Positions 12,559 to 19,945 of a stretch of 64,000 bases of DNA are shown piece after piece. Under the pieces are notes generated by a model. The model ran no database searches. It saw only the letters and a program-made list of their open reading frames with translations, and was not told where the DNA came from. Each line of letters opens with the position of its first letter. Position 1 is the first letter of the stretch. This stretch comes from Planctomycetota bacterium (GTDB lineage Bacteria > Planctomycetota > B15-G4 > SIAN01): positions 1-64,000 of the forward strand of contig JANQQL010000036.1 in the NCBI GenBank assembly GCA_028289345.1, read 5' to 3'. A program made the position numbers and the translations under genes.

Positions 12559-13752
12559 ATGCCACCCATGACTCGGAGAAGGAACGACCCGGGACGGTTC
12601 GGCGAGTACGGCGGCCGCTACGTACCCGAAACTCTGTTTCCGGCACTGGAGGAACTGGAGCGAGCCTTTCGCGCCTCCCGCCGGGACCGCGCCTTTCAAC
12701 AAGAGTTTCGCGAACTGCTGAAGAACTACGTCGGGCGTCCGTCTCCTCTCTACGAAGCCCAACGCTTGAGTGAGGCCTGGGGCAAGAAGGTCCGAGTATT
12801 CCTGAAACGAGAAGACCTGAACCACACCGGCGCCCACAAGATCAACAACAGTCTGGGCCAGGCTCTGATCGCACGCCGACTGGGCAAGAAACGGATCATC
12901 GCCGAGACCGGTGCTGGGCAACACGGAGTGGCCACGGCCACCGCGTGCGCACTCTTGGATCTCGATTGTGTGGTCTACATGGGTGCCGTCGATATCGAAC
13001 GCCAAATGCCCAACGTCCGCCGAATGGAGCTGCTCGGCGCTGAGGTCGCCGCCGTGGAGAGTGGTAGCAAAACTCTGAAAGATGCCACCAACGAAGCGAT
13101 CCGCGACTGGGTCACGAATGTCCGCACCACCCACTACATCATCGGCTCGACCGTCGGTCCGGCCCCTTACCCAGAGATGGTGCGCGATCTCCAGTCAGTG
13201 ATCGGCAAAGAGGCACGACGGCAATTCCGCCAACGCCTGGGACGTCTGCCGGATTGCGTCCTCGCCTGCGTGGGCGGGGGCTCCAACGCGATGGGGATCT
13301 TCCACGCGTTCCTGGGGGACGCCAAAGTCCGCCTGTTTGGAATCGAAGCCGGCGGAACCGGGAAACGCAAGCAGTCCGCGGCGACCCTGAGTCACGGAAC
13401 TCCTGGGGTGCTGCACGGCGCCCGGTCGTACTTACTCCAAGATCGCGGCGGCCAGATCCAGGAAACTCACTCGGTGTCGGCGGGCCTCGACTATCCCGGC
13501 GTCGGACCGGAGCATTCCCATCTCAAGGACACGGGCCGAGTGACCTACGACTCGGTGACCGATCGCGAAGCTCTGGTCGCCTTTCATGAACTCTGCAAGA
13601 AAGAGGGCATCGTGCCGGCCCTGGAAACGAGTCACGCGTTGGCCTATGGCCGCAAGCTCGCACGTGGTTTCCGACGCAAGCAGACAATGCTGATCAACCT
13701 TTCCGGTCGAGGCGACAAAGATCTGGCCACCGTGCAAGGATTGGTTTCATGA
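12559..13752 (+). CDS. trpB: Tryptophan synthase beta chain
   Basis: Condenses indole with serine using pyridoxal phosphate. The 397-residue protein has the N-terminal GEYGGRYVPETL, the PLP lysine motif LNHTGAHKINN (about residue 90), AETGAGQHGVATA, the phosphate-binding GGGSNAMGIF and the C-terminal LSGRGDKD. It is the TrpB1 type, expected to work with TrpA. Ribosome-binding site AAGGAAG lies just before ATG 12559; ATG 12568 is an alternative. Overlaps trpA by four bases. Confidence 0.97.
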   Translation: MPPMTRRRNDPGRFGEYGGRYVPETLFPALEELERAFRASRRDRAFQQEFRELLKNYVGRPSPLYEAQRLSEAWGKKVRVFLKREDLNHTGAHKINNSLGQALIARRLGKKRIIAETGAGQHGVATATACALLDLDCVVYMGAVDIERQMPNVRRMELLGAEVAAVESGSKTLKDATNEAIRDWVTNVRTTHYIIGSTVGPAPYPEMVRDLQSVIGKEARRQFRQRLGRLPDCVLACVGGGSNAMGIFHAFLGDAKVRLFGIEAGGTGKRKQSAATLSHGTPGVLHGARSYLLQDRGGQIQETHSVSAGLDYPGVGPEHSHLKDTGRVTYDSVTDREALVAFHELCKKEGIVPALETSHALAYGRKLARGFRRKQTMLINLSGRGDKDLATVQGLVS

Positions 13753-14555
13753 CAGCCACCCTTCAGGAAACCTTCGACGGCCTGCGAGATTCCGGCAAGA
13801 AAGCGCTCATCCCCTATCTGATGAGCGGCTTCCCGACCACGGCTCGTTTTGCAGAACTGGTCGCCATGGTTCACGAAGCGGGCGCTGATGCGCTCGAGAT
13901 CGGGATCCCGTTCACGGACCCGCTTGCGGACGGTCCGGTGATCCAAGCAGCGGGACAAACGGCCCTGGAGCAAGGCGTCACGTTGACTCGAACCATGGCC
14001 CAGCTCCGTGAGCTGAAAGAGACGGTGCCCGAGATTCCGTGGATTGTGATGAGCTACTGGAACCCCATTTCCGCGTTTGGTTGGAACAAGTTTGCCCGCA
14101 CTTGTTCGCGGAGCGGTGTGACGGGCTGGATCATTCCCGATCGTGACCTGGACGAGGGCCTCGACATGGCGGTCGCCGCCCGAATGCAACCCATCGACAC
14201 CATTCCCTTGGTGGCCCCGACCACCCCCGCCGCGCGAATGAAGGAAGTGTTGGCGGGCGCCTCGGGCTTCGTGTACCTGGTCTCCGTGACCGGCGTCACG
14301 GGAGCACGGCGCGGATCGTTCCTGGATCTGGATCGCTACGCACAGCGCGTTCGTCGCTACACGAAACTCCCGCGTTGCGTCGGATTCGGAATCTCCAACG
14401 GGGAGCAAGCAGCAGCGGCCGCCCAACACACCGAAGGGGTGATTGTCGGCAGCGCTCTTCTGCAACCCTTCTTGAATCAGCCCTATCGAAACGCTCGACG
14501 AGAATCGGAAAAGCGGCTGGTGGACATTCGCCGAGGACTCGACCGCTCGCGCTAG
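13749..14555 (+). CDS. trpA: Tryptophan synthase alpha chain
   Basis: Cleaves indole-3-glycerol phosphate and channels indole to TrpB. The 268-residue barrel keeps the catalytic Glu and Asp in ALEIGIPFTDPLADGPV and the loop VSVTGVTGARRG. The loop usually written PDLP-EE reads PDRDLDEG here, a departure next to the active-site lid. Last gene of the trp operon. No U-rich terminator follows on the plus strand; the strong hairpin at 14592-14616 might stop transcription from both sides. Confidence 0.96.
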   Translation: MTATLQETFDGLRDSGKKALIPYLMSGFPTTARFAELVAMVHEAGADALEIGIPFTDPLADGPVIQAAGQTALEQGVTLTRTMAQLRELKETVPEIPWIVMSYWNPISAFGWNKFARTCSRSGVTGWIIPDRDLDEGLDMAVAARMQPIDTIPLVAPTTPAARMKEVLAGASGFVYLVSVTGVTGARRGSFLDLDRYAQRVRRYTKLPRCVGFGISNGEQAAAAAQHTEGVIVGSALLQPFLNQPYRNARRESEKRLVDIRRGLDRSR

Positions 14556-14591
14556 CAGGCGAGGGAGCGATTGGGGCGGAAGAAAAGGTGT

Positions 14592-14616
14592 CTTCGGCGG
14601 GGGATCCCCGCCGAAG
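14592..14616 (-). terminator. Intrinsic terminator (6S RNA gene / pheST side)
   Basis: A perfect 11-bp stem (CTTCGGCGGGG with CCCCGCCGAAG) and three-base loop, followed on the minus strand by ACACCTTTTCTT. On the plus strand the following bases are AGGTAAG, so the U-rich side shows it belongs to minus-strand transcription. It lies between the convergent trp operon and the minus-strand RNA gene. Confidence 0.75.
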
Positions 14617-14617
14617 A

Positions 14618-14808
14618 GGTAAGCCCCTCCGTCATTGTGCCGTTGCTACTCAGGCGATGTTGAACCTAGGCATACAAGGTGGGAACCTATCCGGGCCCCG
14701 GCGAAGTCCGCCGCCGTAGGGCGGCCGGTCCCGTACCCGTGAAGTCGGTCCCCCGTAGGAACATAGGTTCAACGATGGGCGCGAGCATCGAACACGACAG
14801 AGGTTGTC
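14618..14808 (-). ncRNA. ssrS: Candidate 6S RNA
   Basis: A 335-base gap between trpA and pheT contains a minus-strand transcription unit with promoter (14815-14842) and terminator (14592-14616). The RNA has a perfect 10-bp long-range stem (14764-14773 with 14659-14668). Inside it, the 5' arm reads TGTTCCTACGGGG and the 3' arm reads GGTTCCCACCTTG (minus-strand sense), which resemble the conserved segments around the central bubble of 6S RNAs as I remember them. The apical part folds into GC-rich hairpins. 6S RNA binds the housekeeping RNA polymerase. In many bacteria 6S lies beside zapA, and zapA often follows pheT, so the place fits. The ends are estimates and the family call is unverified. 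Confidence 0.6.
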
Positions 14809-14814
14809 TCTGAA

Positions 14815-14842
14815 AAGATAGACGGCGACAACCGCGATGCAA
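14815..14842 (-). promoter_or_regulatory. Candidate promoter of the 6S-like RNA
   Basis: On the minus strand TTGCAT (14837-14842) and TATCTT (14815-14820) are separated by 16 bases. Start of transcription would be near 14808, just before the structured RNA. Confidence 0.45.
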
Positions 14843-14890
14843 CCAAGGTTCGCGCCAAAAAGCTCCGGGAAAGCCTCGAAGAACAAGGCC

Positions 14891-17278
14891 TCAGCCGCGC
14901 TGGCGAATGTTTTTCTGTTCCAGCCTCTTGACGATGCGGTCGTGGGCCTTCTGGACTTCCTGATCGGTCAGCGTCTTGTCTGGATCGCGATACTCCAAGC
15001 GAAACGCCAGCGAACGGTGGCCATCGGGAATCCCTTTTCCTTGGTAGACATCGAACAAGCGCACGCCGTGGAGCCGCTTCTTTCCGGCCGAGCGAATCTC
15101 TTTTTCGATGACCTCGATGGTCTCGGTGGCAGGAGCGACCACGGAGATGTCACGGAACGCCGAGGGGAACTGAGGAAGTGGCTCCACCTGGGGAACCTGG
15201 CAAGCGATTTCAGAAAGGCGCCCGAGATCCAACCAAGCCATTGCCACGGGCCACTCGATCTCGAAGGTGCGCGCGACTTCCGGATGGAGTTGGGCGAGCA
15301 CGCCGATGCGCTGCGTCCCCCCCACCAGTTCCACCGAGCGCCCAGGATGGGCAAAAGGCGGAAGTGATTCAGAAGGAGCTCGCCCTTGCCAAGGGCGACC
15401 CAGTCGGCGCAGGGCCGCCTCCAAGTCCGAACGCATCCGCAAAACCAAGGACTCGGGGTCGGCTCCTCGCTCCATCCTCACTGCGACCAGCTCGTGACGC
15501 TCTTCGGGAATGCCGTCTTTCCCATGCTCCGGCAAGTACGCACGCCCGACTTCGACGATTCGCACTTCCTCGCGGTGCAGCTGGTTGTGGGCCGCATGCT
15601 CCAAGATGCCTGGGACCAGGCTGCGTCGCAGCACCCCGGCTTCCTTCGAAATCGGATGCTCGAGTGCCAGGAACTGCTCGTCGTCCGAGTGGTAGCGCTG
15701 GCGCTGCTGATCCGTCGCAAAGGAATAGCTCAAGACTTCAGTGAACCCGGCTTCCGCGGTGAACACCGCAGCCACCTGTCGCTCCAAGGACTTGACTGGA
15801 TCGCGTCCTGGGGGAGTGCAGCGAACTTGAGGCAGCTCAGAGGCGATGCGCTCGTAGCCGCACAGGCGGCCGACTTCTTCGATCAAGTCGTCCTCGATCT
15901 CGACGTCTCGTCCCGCTCGAAAGGTGGGAACCCGAACCTCGAGTTGTTGATCGTCACCGCGCACTTCGAAGCCCACGGACGTGAGACGATCGCTCATTTC
16001 TTCGCGCGAGGCGTCCAGACCGAGCTTGAGGCGAGCGCGAGGAGGGCGCAGGGTCACGTGGCGAGGTTCGATCGTCACGGTGCCAGACTGGGCGAACCGA
16101 GGGTGAATTTTCGCGTCCGGACAAAGCTGAGTGAGCAGGTGCGCGTAACGGCGGATCGCCAGCTCGGGCAAGGTGGGATCCAGGAACTTCTCGAAGCGCG
16201 CCAAGGCATCGGTCCGCAAGCTCAGCCGGGCGGAAGTCCGCCGAACACGGATGGCATCGAACGCGGCCGACTCCAGAAGCACGCGAGTGGTCGTTGCGGA
16301 AACCTCGGTCGGCCCGCCGCCCATGATTCCGGCGATCGCCACCGCTCGCTCGTGGTCGGCGATGACCACGTCCTCTTTCGTGAGGCTCCGCTCCACATCA
16401 TCGAGAGTGCGCAACTTCTCTCCGTCCTGAGCGCGGCGCACCCGAATCCCTCCGGAAAGGGTGTCTTGATCGAACGGGTGAGTCGGCTGACCGGTCTCCA
16501 ACATGACGTAGTTCGAGAGGTCCACCAACAGGTTCACCGGTCGCATCCCAGCCGCCGTCAGCCGCTGGCACAGCCATCCTGGGGATTCTGCCTCTCCGGA
16601 GACGTTCTCGATCAGGAGCCCGAGGTACTGAGGGCATCCTTCCTCGTCCTCTCGGCGGATGTCGAACGCGTCGGGATCCGCCTGCAACCTCTTGTCGACT
16701 TCAAGCAAGCGCAGCGGCCGTCCGAACGCGGAACTCAGTTCCCTCGCGAATCCGTAATGCCCCCAAAGATCGGCGCGGTGAGTGACCGACTTATTGTCGA
16801 CATCGAGAACAATGTCGTCGATCCCCAAGTGCTCCACCAATGGCGTTCCCAAAGGTGCCTCGGGATCGAGCACCAGAATCCCGTCATGGCTGTCGCCAAG
16901 CTCCATCTCCTTCTCGGAACAAATCATTCCGTGGGAGACCACTCCGCGAATCTTGCGCTTCTCGAGTTTGAAGTTGCCGGGGAGTACGGCTCCCACCGGC
17001 GCGTAGGCAATGCGCTGCCCGGCCGCGACGTTTGGTGCGCCGCAGACCACGTCAATGTGTTCATCACCCGTATCCACCACGCACACTTTGAGGCGGTCCG
17101 CATCCGGGTGCTTCTCCGCTTTCAAGACGTGGGCGACTTTCACATCGCGGAGGGCTTCGCCCACTCGCTCTATCTCCTCGATCGGAGCGACTTTTTGAGT
17201 GAGCTGGGCGGCGACCTCATCGGGGTCGATCCCGGAGAGGTCGACAAACTCCCCGAGCCATTTCAGCGAAAGTTTCAT
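14891..17278 (-). CDS. pheT: Phenylalanyl-tRNA synthetase beta subunit
   Basis: Large subunit of the alpha2-beta2 enzyme; binds tRNA-Phe and edits mischarged Tyr. The 795 residues are a normal bacterial length. N-terminal MKLSLKWLGEFVDL, the EMAP/OB-like tRNA-binding domain (about 40-150, HPDADRLKVC), B3/B4 editing region (MLETGQPTHPFD), B5 domain (about 400-470) and the C-terminal ferredoxin-like anticodon-binding domain (about 700-795, PQFPSAFRDISVV) are all visible. It starts three bases after pheS. The 6S-like RNA follows. Confidence 0.97.
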   Translation of the reverse strand: MKLSLKWLGEFVDLSGIDPDEVAAQLTQKVAPIEEIERVGEALRDVKVAHVLKAEKHPDADRLKVCVVDTGDEHIDVVCGAPNVAAGQRIAYAPVGAVLPGNFKLEKRKIRGVVSHGMICSEKEMELGDSHDGILVLDPEAPLGTPLVEHLGIDDIVLDVDNKSVTHRADLWGHYGFARELSSAFGRPLRLLEVDKRLQADPDAFDIRREDEEGCPQYLGLLIENVSGEAESPGWLCQRLTAAGMRPVNLLVDLSNYVMLETGQPTHPFDQDTLSGGIRVRRAQDGEKLRTLDDVERSLTKEDVVIADHERAVAIAGIMGGGPTEVSATTTRVLLESAAFDAIRVRRTSARLSLRTDALARFEKFLDPTLPELAIRRYAHLLTQLCPDAKIHPRFAQSGTVTIEPRHVTLRPPRARLKLGLDASREEMSDRLTSVGFEVRGDDQQLEVRVPTFRAGRDVEIEDDLIEEVGRLCGYERIASELPQVRCTPPGRDPVKSLERQVAAVFTAEAGFTEVLSYSFATDQQRQRYHSDDEQFLALEHPISKEAGVLRRSLVPGILEHAAHNQLHREEVRIVEVGRAYLPEHGKDGIPEERHELVAVRMERGADPESLVLRMRSDLEAALRRLGRPWQGRAPSESLPPFAHPGRSVELVGGTQRIGVLAQLHPEVARTFEIEWPVAMAWLDLGRLSEIACQVPQVEPLPQFPSAFRDISVVAPATETIEVIEKEIRSAGKKRLHGVRLFDVYQGKGIPDGHRSLAFRLEYRDPDKTLTDQEVQKAHDRIVKRLEQKNIRQRG

Positions 17279-17281
17279 GGA

Positions 17282-18319
17282 TCAGCCGGTATGGAACTGT
17301 TCGAGGAACCGCAGGTCCCCCGACATGAACAGGCGAATGTCGGGAACCGCGTAACGCATCATGGTGAGACGGTCGATGCCAAGACCGAAGGCGAAACCGG
17401 TGTAGCGCTCGGAATCAATGCCCCCGGCTTTCAACACGTTGGGGTGCACCATGCCGCAGCCACACATCTCGACCCAGCCGGTGCCTTTGCACGTTGGGCA
17501 GCCCTTTCCCTTGCAGATCCGACACTCGAAATCGAGTTCCAAGCCAGGTTCCACGAAAGGAAAATAGGAGGGTCGCAAGCGACTCGTGACGGGCTCGCCG
17601 AACACTCCCTGGAGCATCGCGTCGAGAACCCCCTTCAAGTGGGCAACGGAGATGCCCTCGTCGACGACCAGCCCTTCGATCTGGTGAAACGTGTGTTCGT
17701 GACTCGCGTCCTGATCTTCGTTGCGGAACACTCGTCCCAGGGCGACCACTCGAAGTGGCGCCCCCCGCTCCTGCATGGCGCGAATCTGCATTCCCGAAGT
17801 GTGAGTTCGCAAGACTCCCCCGCCCTTCAGCCAGAAGGTGTCCTGCATGTCCCGGGCCGGATGCCAGGAGGGAATGTTGAGCGCTTCGAAGTTGTAGTAC
17901 TCGGTCTCGACTTCCGGGCCATCCATCACGGTGAAGCCCATGGACTCGAACAACTGGGCAAGCTCGCGCTGCATGGCAAGGATCGGATGGGGATGGCCGT
18001 AAGCGCGAGGCGGACCCGGCTGAGTGGGGTCCAGCCGATCCTTCTCCAGCGACGCCTGAACCTCTGCCTCTTCGAGGGCCGCACGGCGACGATCGATCGC
18101 CTCCTGCAGCTTGCGCTTGAGATCGTTCGACCGTTGACCGGCGGCACGCCGATCATCCGGAGACAGGTCCTTCAAGCCACGCAAGACCGAGGTCAGACTC
18201 CCCTTGCGTCCAAGGGTCGCGACCTCCAGATCGCGCAACGCGTCCAGATCCGCGGACGCTTGGACTTGCCCCAAGGCGGCGCCTTCGATCTCCTCGATCT
18301 GAGCAAGAAGATCGCTCAT
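17282..18319 (-). CDS. pheS: Phenylalanyl-tRNA synthetase alpha subunit
   Basis: Catalytic subunit that activates Phe. The 345-residue protein has the N-terminal coiled coil, the class II core with DGPEVETEYYNFEALN, HTSGMQIRAM, FRNEDQDASHEHTFHQIEG and the motif 3 segment FGLGIDRLTMMRY. It carries a four-cysteine zinc-ribbon-like insert CRICKGKGCPTCKGTGW at about residue 265, a variant known in part of the bacterial PheS family. It follows rplT after a 74-base gap holding a GC-rich hairpin. Confidence 0.97.
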   Translation of the reverse strand: MSDLLAQIEEIEGAALGQVQASADLDALRDLEVATLGRKGSLTSVLRGLKDLSPDDRRAAGQRSNDLKRKLQEAIDRRRAALEEAEVQASLEKDRLDPTQPGPPRAYGHPHPILAMQRELAQLFESMGFTVMDGPEVETEYYNFEALNIPSWHPARDMQDTFWLKGGGVLRTHTSGMQIRAMQERGAPLRVVALGRVFRNEDQDASHEHTFHQIEGLVVDEGISVAHLKGVLDAMLQGVFGEPVTSRLRPSYFPFVEPGLELDFECRICKGKGCPTCKGTGWVEMCGCGMVHPNVLKAGGIDSERYTGFAFGLGIDRLTMMRYAVPDIRLFMSGDLRFLEQFHTG

Positions 18320-18393
18320 CGGATTCTCTCCCCGCGGATTCCCGTCGCCGCCACTCCGACGCCGCTCGCCGAGGAGCGGCGGTTCGGATCAGT

Positions 18394-18750
18394 TCACGCC
18401 GCGGCGGCTTTGGCCTTTTCGACCAGGGCGTCGAATGTCCCAGGCTCTTCGATGGCAATGGTCGAGAGCATCTTGCGGTTGATGCGAATCTCGGCCTTGT
18501 TGAGCCCGTTGATGAACTGGGAGTAAGACAGTCCGCGGGCGCGGACCGCTGCGGAAATCCGCAGAATCCACAGCTTGCGGAACTCGCGACGACGATTGCG
18601 GCGGTCGCGATAGGCGTACTGGCCCGCCCGAACCACGGCAGCCTTGGCGGTTCGGATTTGTTTGGACCGTGCGCCGCGGTATCCCTTGGCGCGCTTCAGA
18701 ACACGCTTGCGACGACGATGGGAAGCGACGTTTCCAGTGGCACGTGGCAT
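18394..18750 (-). CDS. rplT: Ribosomal protein L20
   Basis: Large-subunit assembly protein that binds 23S rRNA. The 118-residue basic protein begins MPRATGNVASHRRRKRVLK and contains the family motif RDRRNRRREFRKLWILRI and the globular part SYSQFINGLNKAEI. In several bacteria L20 also represses its own infC-rpmI-rplT operon by binding the leader. Twenty-one bases follow rpmI. Confidence 0.98.
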   Translation of the reverse strand: MPRATGNVASHRRRKRVLKRAKGYRGARSKQIRTAKAAVVRAGQYAYRDRRNRRREFRKLWILRISAAVRARGLSYSQFINGLNKAEIRINRKMLSTIAIEEPGTFDALVEKAKAAAA

Positions 18751-18771
18751 CTTCTAAGACCCCTCCGGGGA

Positions 18772-18972
18772 TTACAGGCTCGGAGCCAGTAGTTTTTCGT
18801 AGTTCTTGGCAACTCCCGGAGCCACCGAGGTCTGGCGGCGCAGGTTGCGACGGCGCTTGGCACTCTTGCCCACCAAAAGGTGGCGGCGCCCGGCTTTGTA
18901 GCGCACGAGCTTGCCAGTTCCGGTGACCTTTACGCGGCCACGCAACGCCTTCTTTGTCTTCATCTTGGGCAC
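18772..18972 (-). CDS. rpmI: Ribosomal protein L35
   Basis: Small basic large-subunit protein, 66 residues, starting MPKMKTKKALRGRVKVTG and containing the conserved LLVGKSAKRRRNLRR block. GAGGACC just upstream serves as the ribosome-binding site. Lies 38 bases after infC in the usual infC-rpmI-rplT order. Confidence 0.98.
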   Translation of the reverse strand: MPKMKTKKALRGRVKVTGTGKLVRYKAGRRHLLVGKSAKRRRNLRRQTSVAPGVAKNYEKLLAPSL

Positions 18973-19010
18973 AGCTGGTCCTCCTTGGGAACTCCGCTCG
19001 AGCGGGCCCC

Positions 19011-19538
19011 TTAGCTCTTCGCCGGCGCCGCGGTCGAGTTCAACAGCATGGTGAGTCGTCGGCCTTCCATCTTCGGTGCTCGCTCAACCTTGGAGAGGTC
19101 TGCCAACTTCTCGGCAAAGCTCATGAGCACACCCCGGCCGACCTGGATGTGCGCCATCTCTCTCCCTCGAAACAACATATTGAGCTGAACTTTGTTTCCC
19201 CCCTCGAGAAACGAACGCGCTTTCTTCAGTTTGTAGTCCACGTCATGGGCGCCGATCTTCGGGCGCAGTCGAATCTCTTTGATCTGGATCTTGTGCTGGC
19301 GCTTTCGGGAGTCGTGTTCTTTCTTCTTCTGGTCGTACTTGAACTTCCCGTAGTCCATCACCTTGCAGACGGGAGGCCTCGCTTCCGGAGAAACTTCCAC
19401 GAGGTCCAGGCCCTTGTCCCGGGCGATCTGTCTGGCTTCTTCGGTATCGACGACACCGACTTGGTTTCCACTGTCGTCAATGAGACGAACCTGACGGATG
19501 CGGATCATCTCGTTGATTCGATACTGATGAGTTGCCGT
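19011..19538 (-). CDS. infC: Translation initiation factor IF-3 (probable ACG start)
   Basis: IF-3 keeps subunits apart and proofreads start codons. The protein shows YRINEMIRIRQVRLID, PPVCKVMDYGKFKY and the C-terminal domain with RPKIGAHDVDYKLKKARSF. A strong Shine-Dalgarno AGGAG (minus strand, 19546-19550) lies seven bases before ACG at 19538, giving 175 residues, close to the usual 180. No ATG, GTG or TTG sits at this spacing; TTG at 19577 lies upstream of the Shine-Dalgarno and ATG at 19508 would cut into the conserved RINE segment. IF-3 genes are known for rare starts (AUU in E. coli) used for self-control, so ACG is plausible. A standard gene caller would place the start at 19577 or 19508. 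Confidence 0.93.
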   Translation of the reverse strand, partial: TATHQYRINEMIRIRQVRLIDDSGNQVGVVDTEEARQIARDKGLDLVEVSPEARPPVCKVMDYGKFKYDQKKKEHDSRKRQHKIQIKEIRLRPKIGAHDVDYKLKKARSFLEGGNKVQLNMLFRGREMAHIQVGRGVLMSFAEKLADLSKVERAPKMEGRRLTMLLNSTAAPAKS

Positions 19539-19640
19539 GACGTCTCTCCTGAATCCCGAAAGCCTTGCAGATCCCAATTGAGCAGCGAGGGACTGCCTTC
19601 AATTCCCGAGCCGAGGCCCTCTCCCCCCCGAGAAACAAGC

Positions 19641-19674
19641 ACCCGCCGCGAGCCTCGGTCAGGCCCTGGCGGGT
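19641..19674 (-). terminator. Attenuator-like hairpin in the infC leader
   Basis: On the minus strand ACCCGCC pairs with GGCGGGT (7 bp) and, inside, GGGCCT pairs with AGGCTC (6 bp, one G-U) around a GACCG loop. It is followed by GCTTGTTTCTC. The hairpin lies about 100 bases before the infC start. Attenuation of infC-rpmI-rplT leaders is known in other bacteria. The U-tract is weak. Confidence 0.45.
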
Positions 19675-19719
19675 CGCGGGAAGGCGAGAATGCCGGCCAT
19701 CGGTCGAGCCGGACACGGG

Positions 19720-19748
19720 ATGGTAGGCGACGCGCCAGGCGGGATCAA
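19720..19748 (-). promoter_or_regulatory. Candidate promoter for infC-rpmI-rplT-pheST
   Basis: Minus strand TTGATC (19743-19748) and TACCAT (19720-19725) with an ideal 17-base spacer. Each hexamer matches four of six sigma-70 consensus bases. Transcription would begin near 19713 and produce a leader of about 175 bases containing the attenuator-like hairpin. Confidence 0.45.
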
Positions 19749-19945
19749 TAGGGCCCCCGACCTTGGCGGGCGCCGCCGCTGCTCGCCGGACCGCGATTGC
19801 CACGCGCCGAGGCGTCGCTCCCTCGCCGATTCCGGGATCTTCGTCCGACACGGGGGTCGAACCTCGGGCGAACTGGGCGATTTCTTCCGGCGACCGTTCC
19901 CCGACCACCACCCTCTCGGTCAGGGACGGTGTCGAGAACCTCTGC

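Larger units (their letters stand above)
19539..19945 (-). other. infC leader / thrS-infC intergenic region
   Basis: About 400 bases without a recognised gene. On the minus strand it contains a candidate promoter (19720-19748) and a terminator-like hairpin (19641-19674) before infC, as expected of a regulated leader. A minus-strand open frame crosses it, but has no recognisable domain and ends inside infC. Confidence 0.55.

Noticed and set aside
14556..14890. Reading the structured RNA on the plus strand, or as tmRNA, RNase P RNA or SRP RNA
   Set aside because: The terminator U-run and promoter fit only the minus strand; none of the conserved segments of tmRNA, RNase P RNA or SRP RNA is present.
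15386..18526. 1046-codon plus-strand frame opposite pheT and pheS
   Set aside because: Antisense shadow of two well-recognised genes; the translation has no domain.
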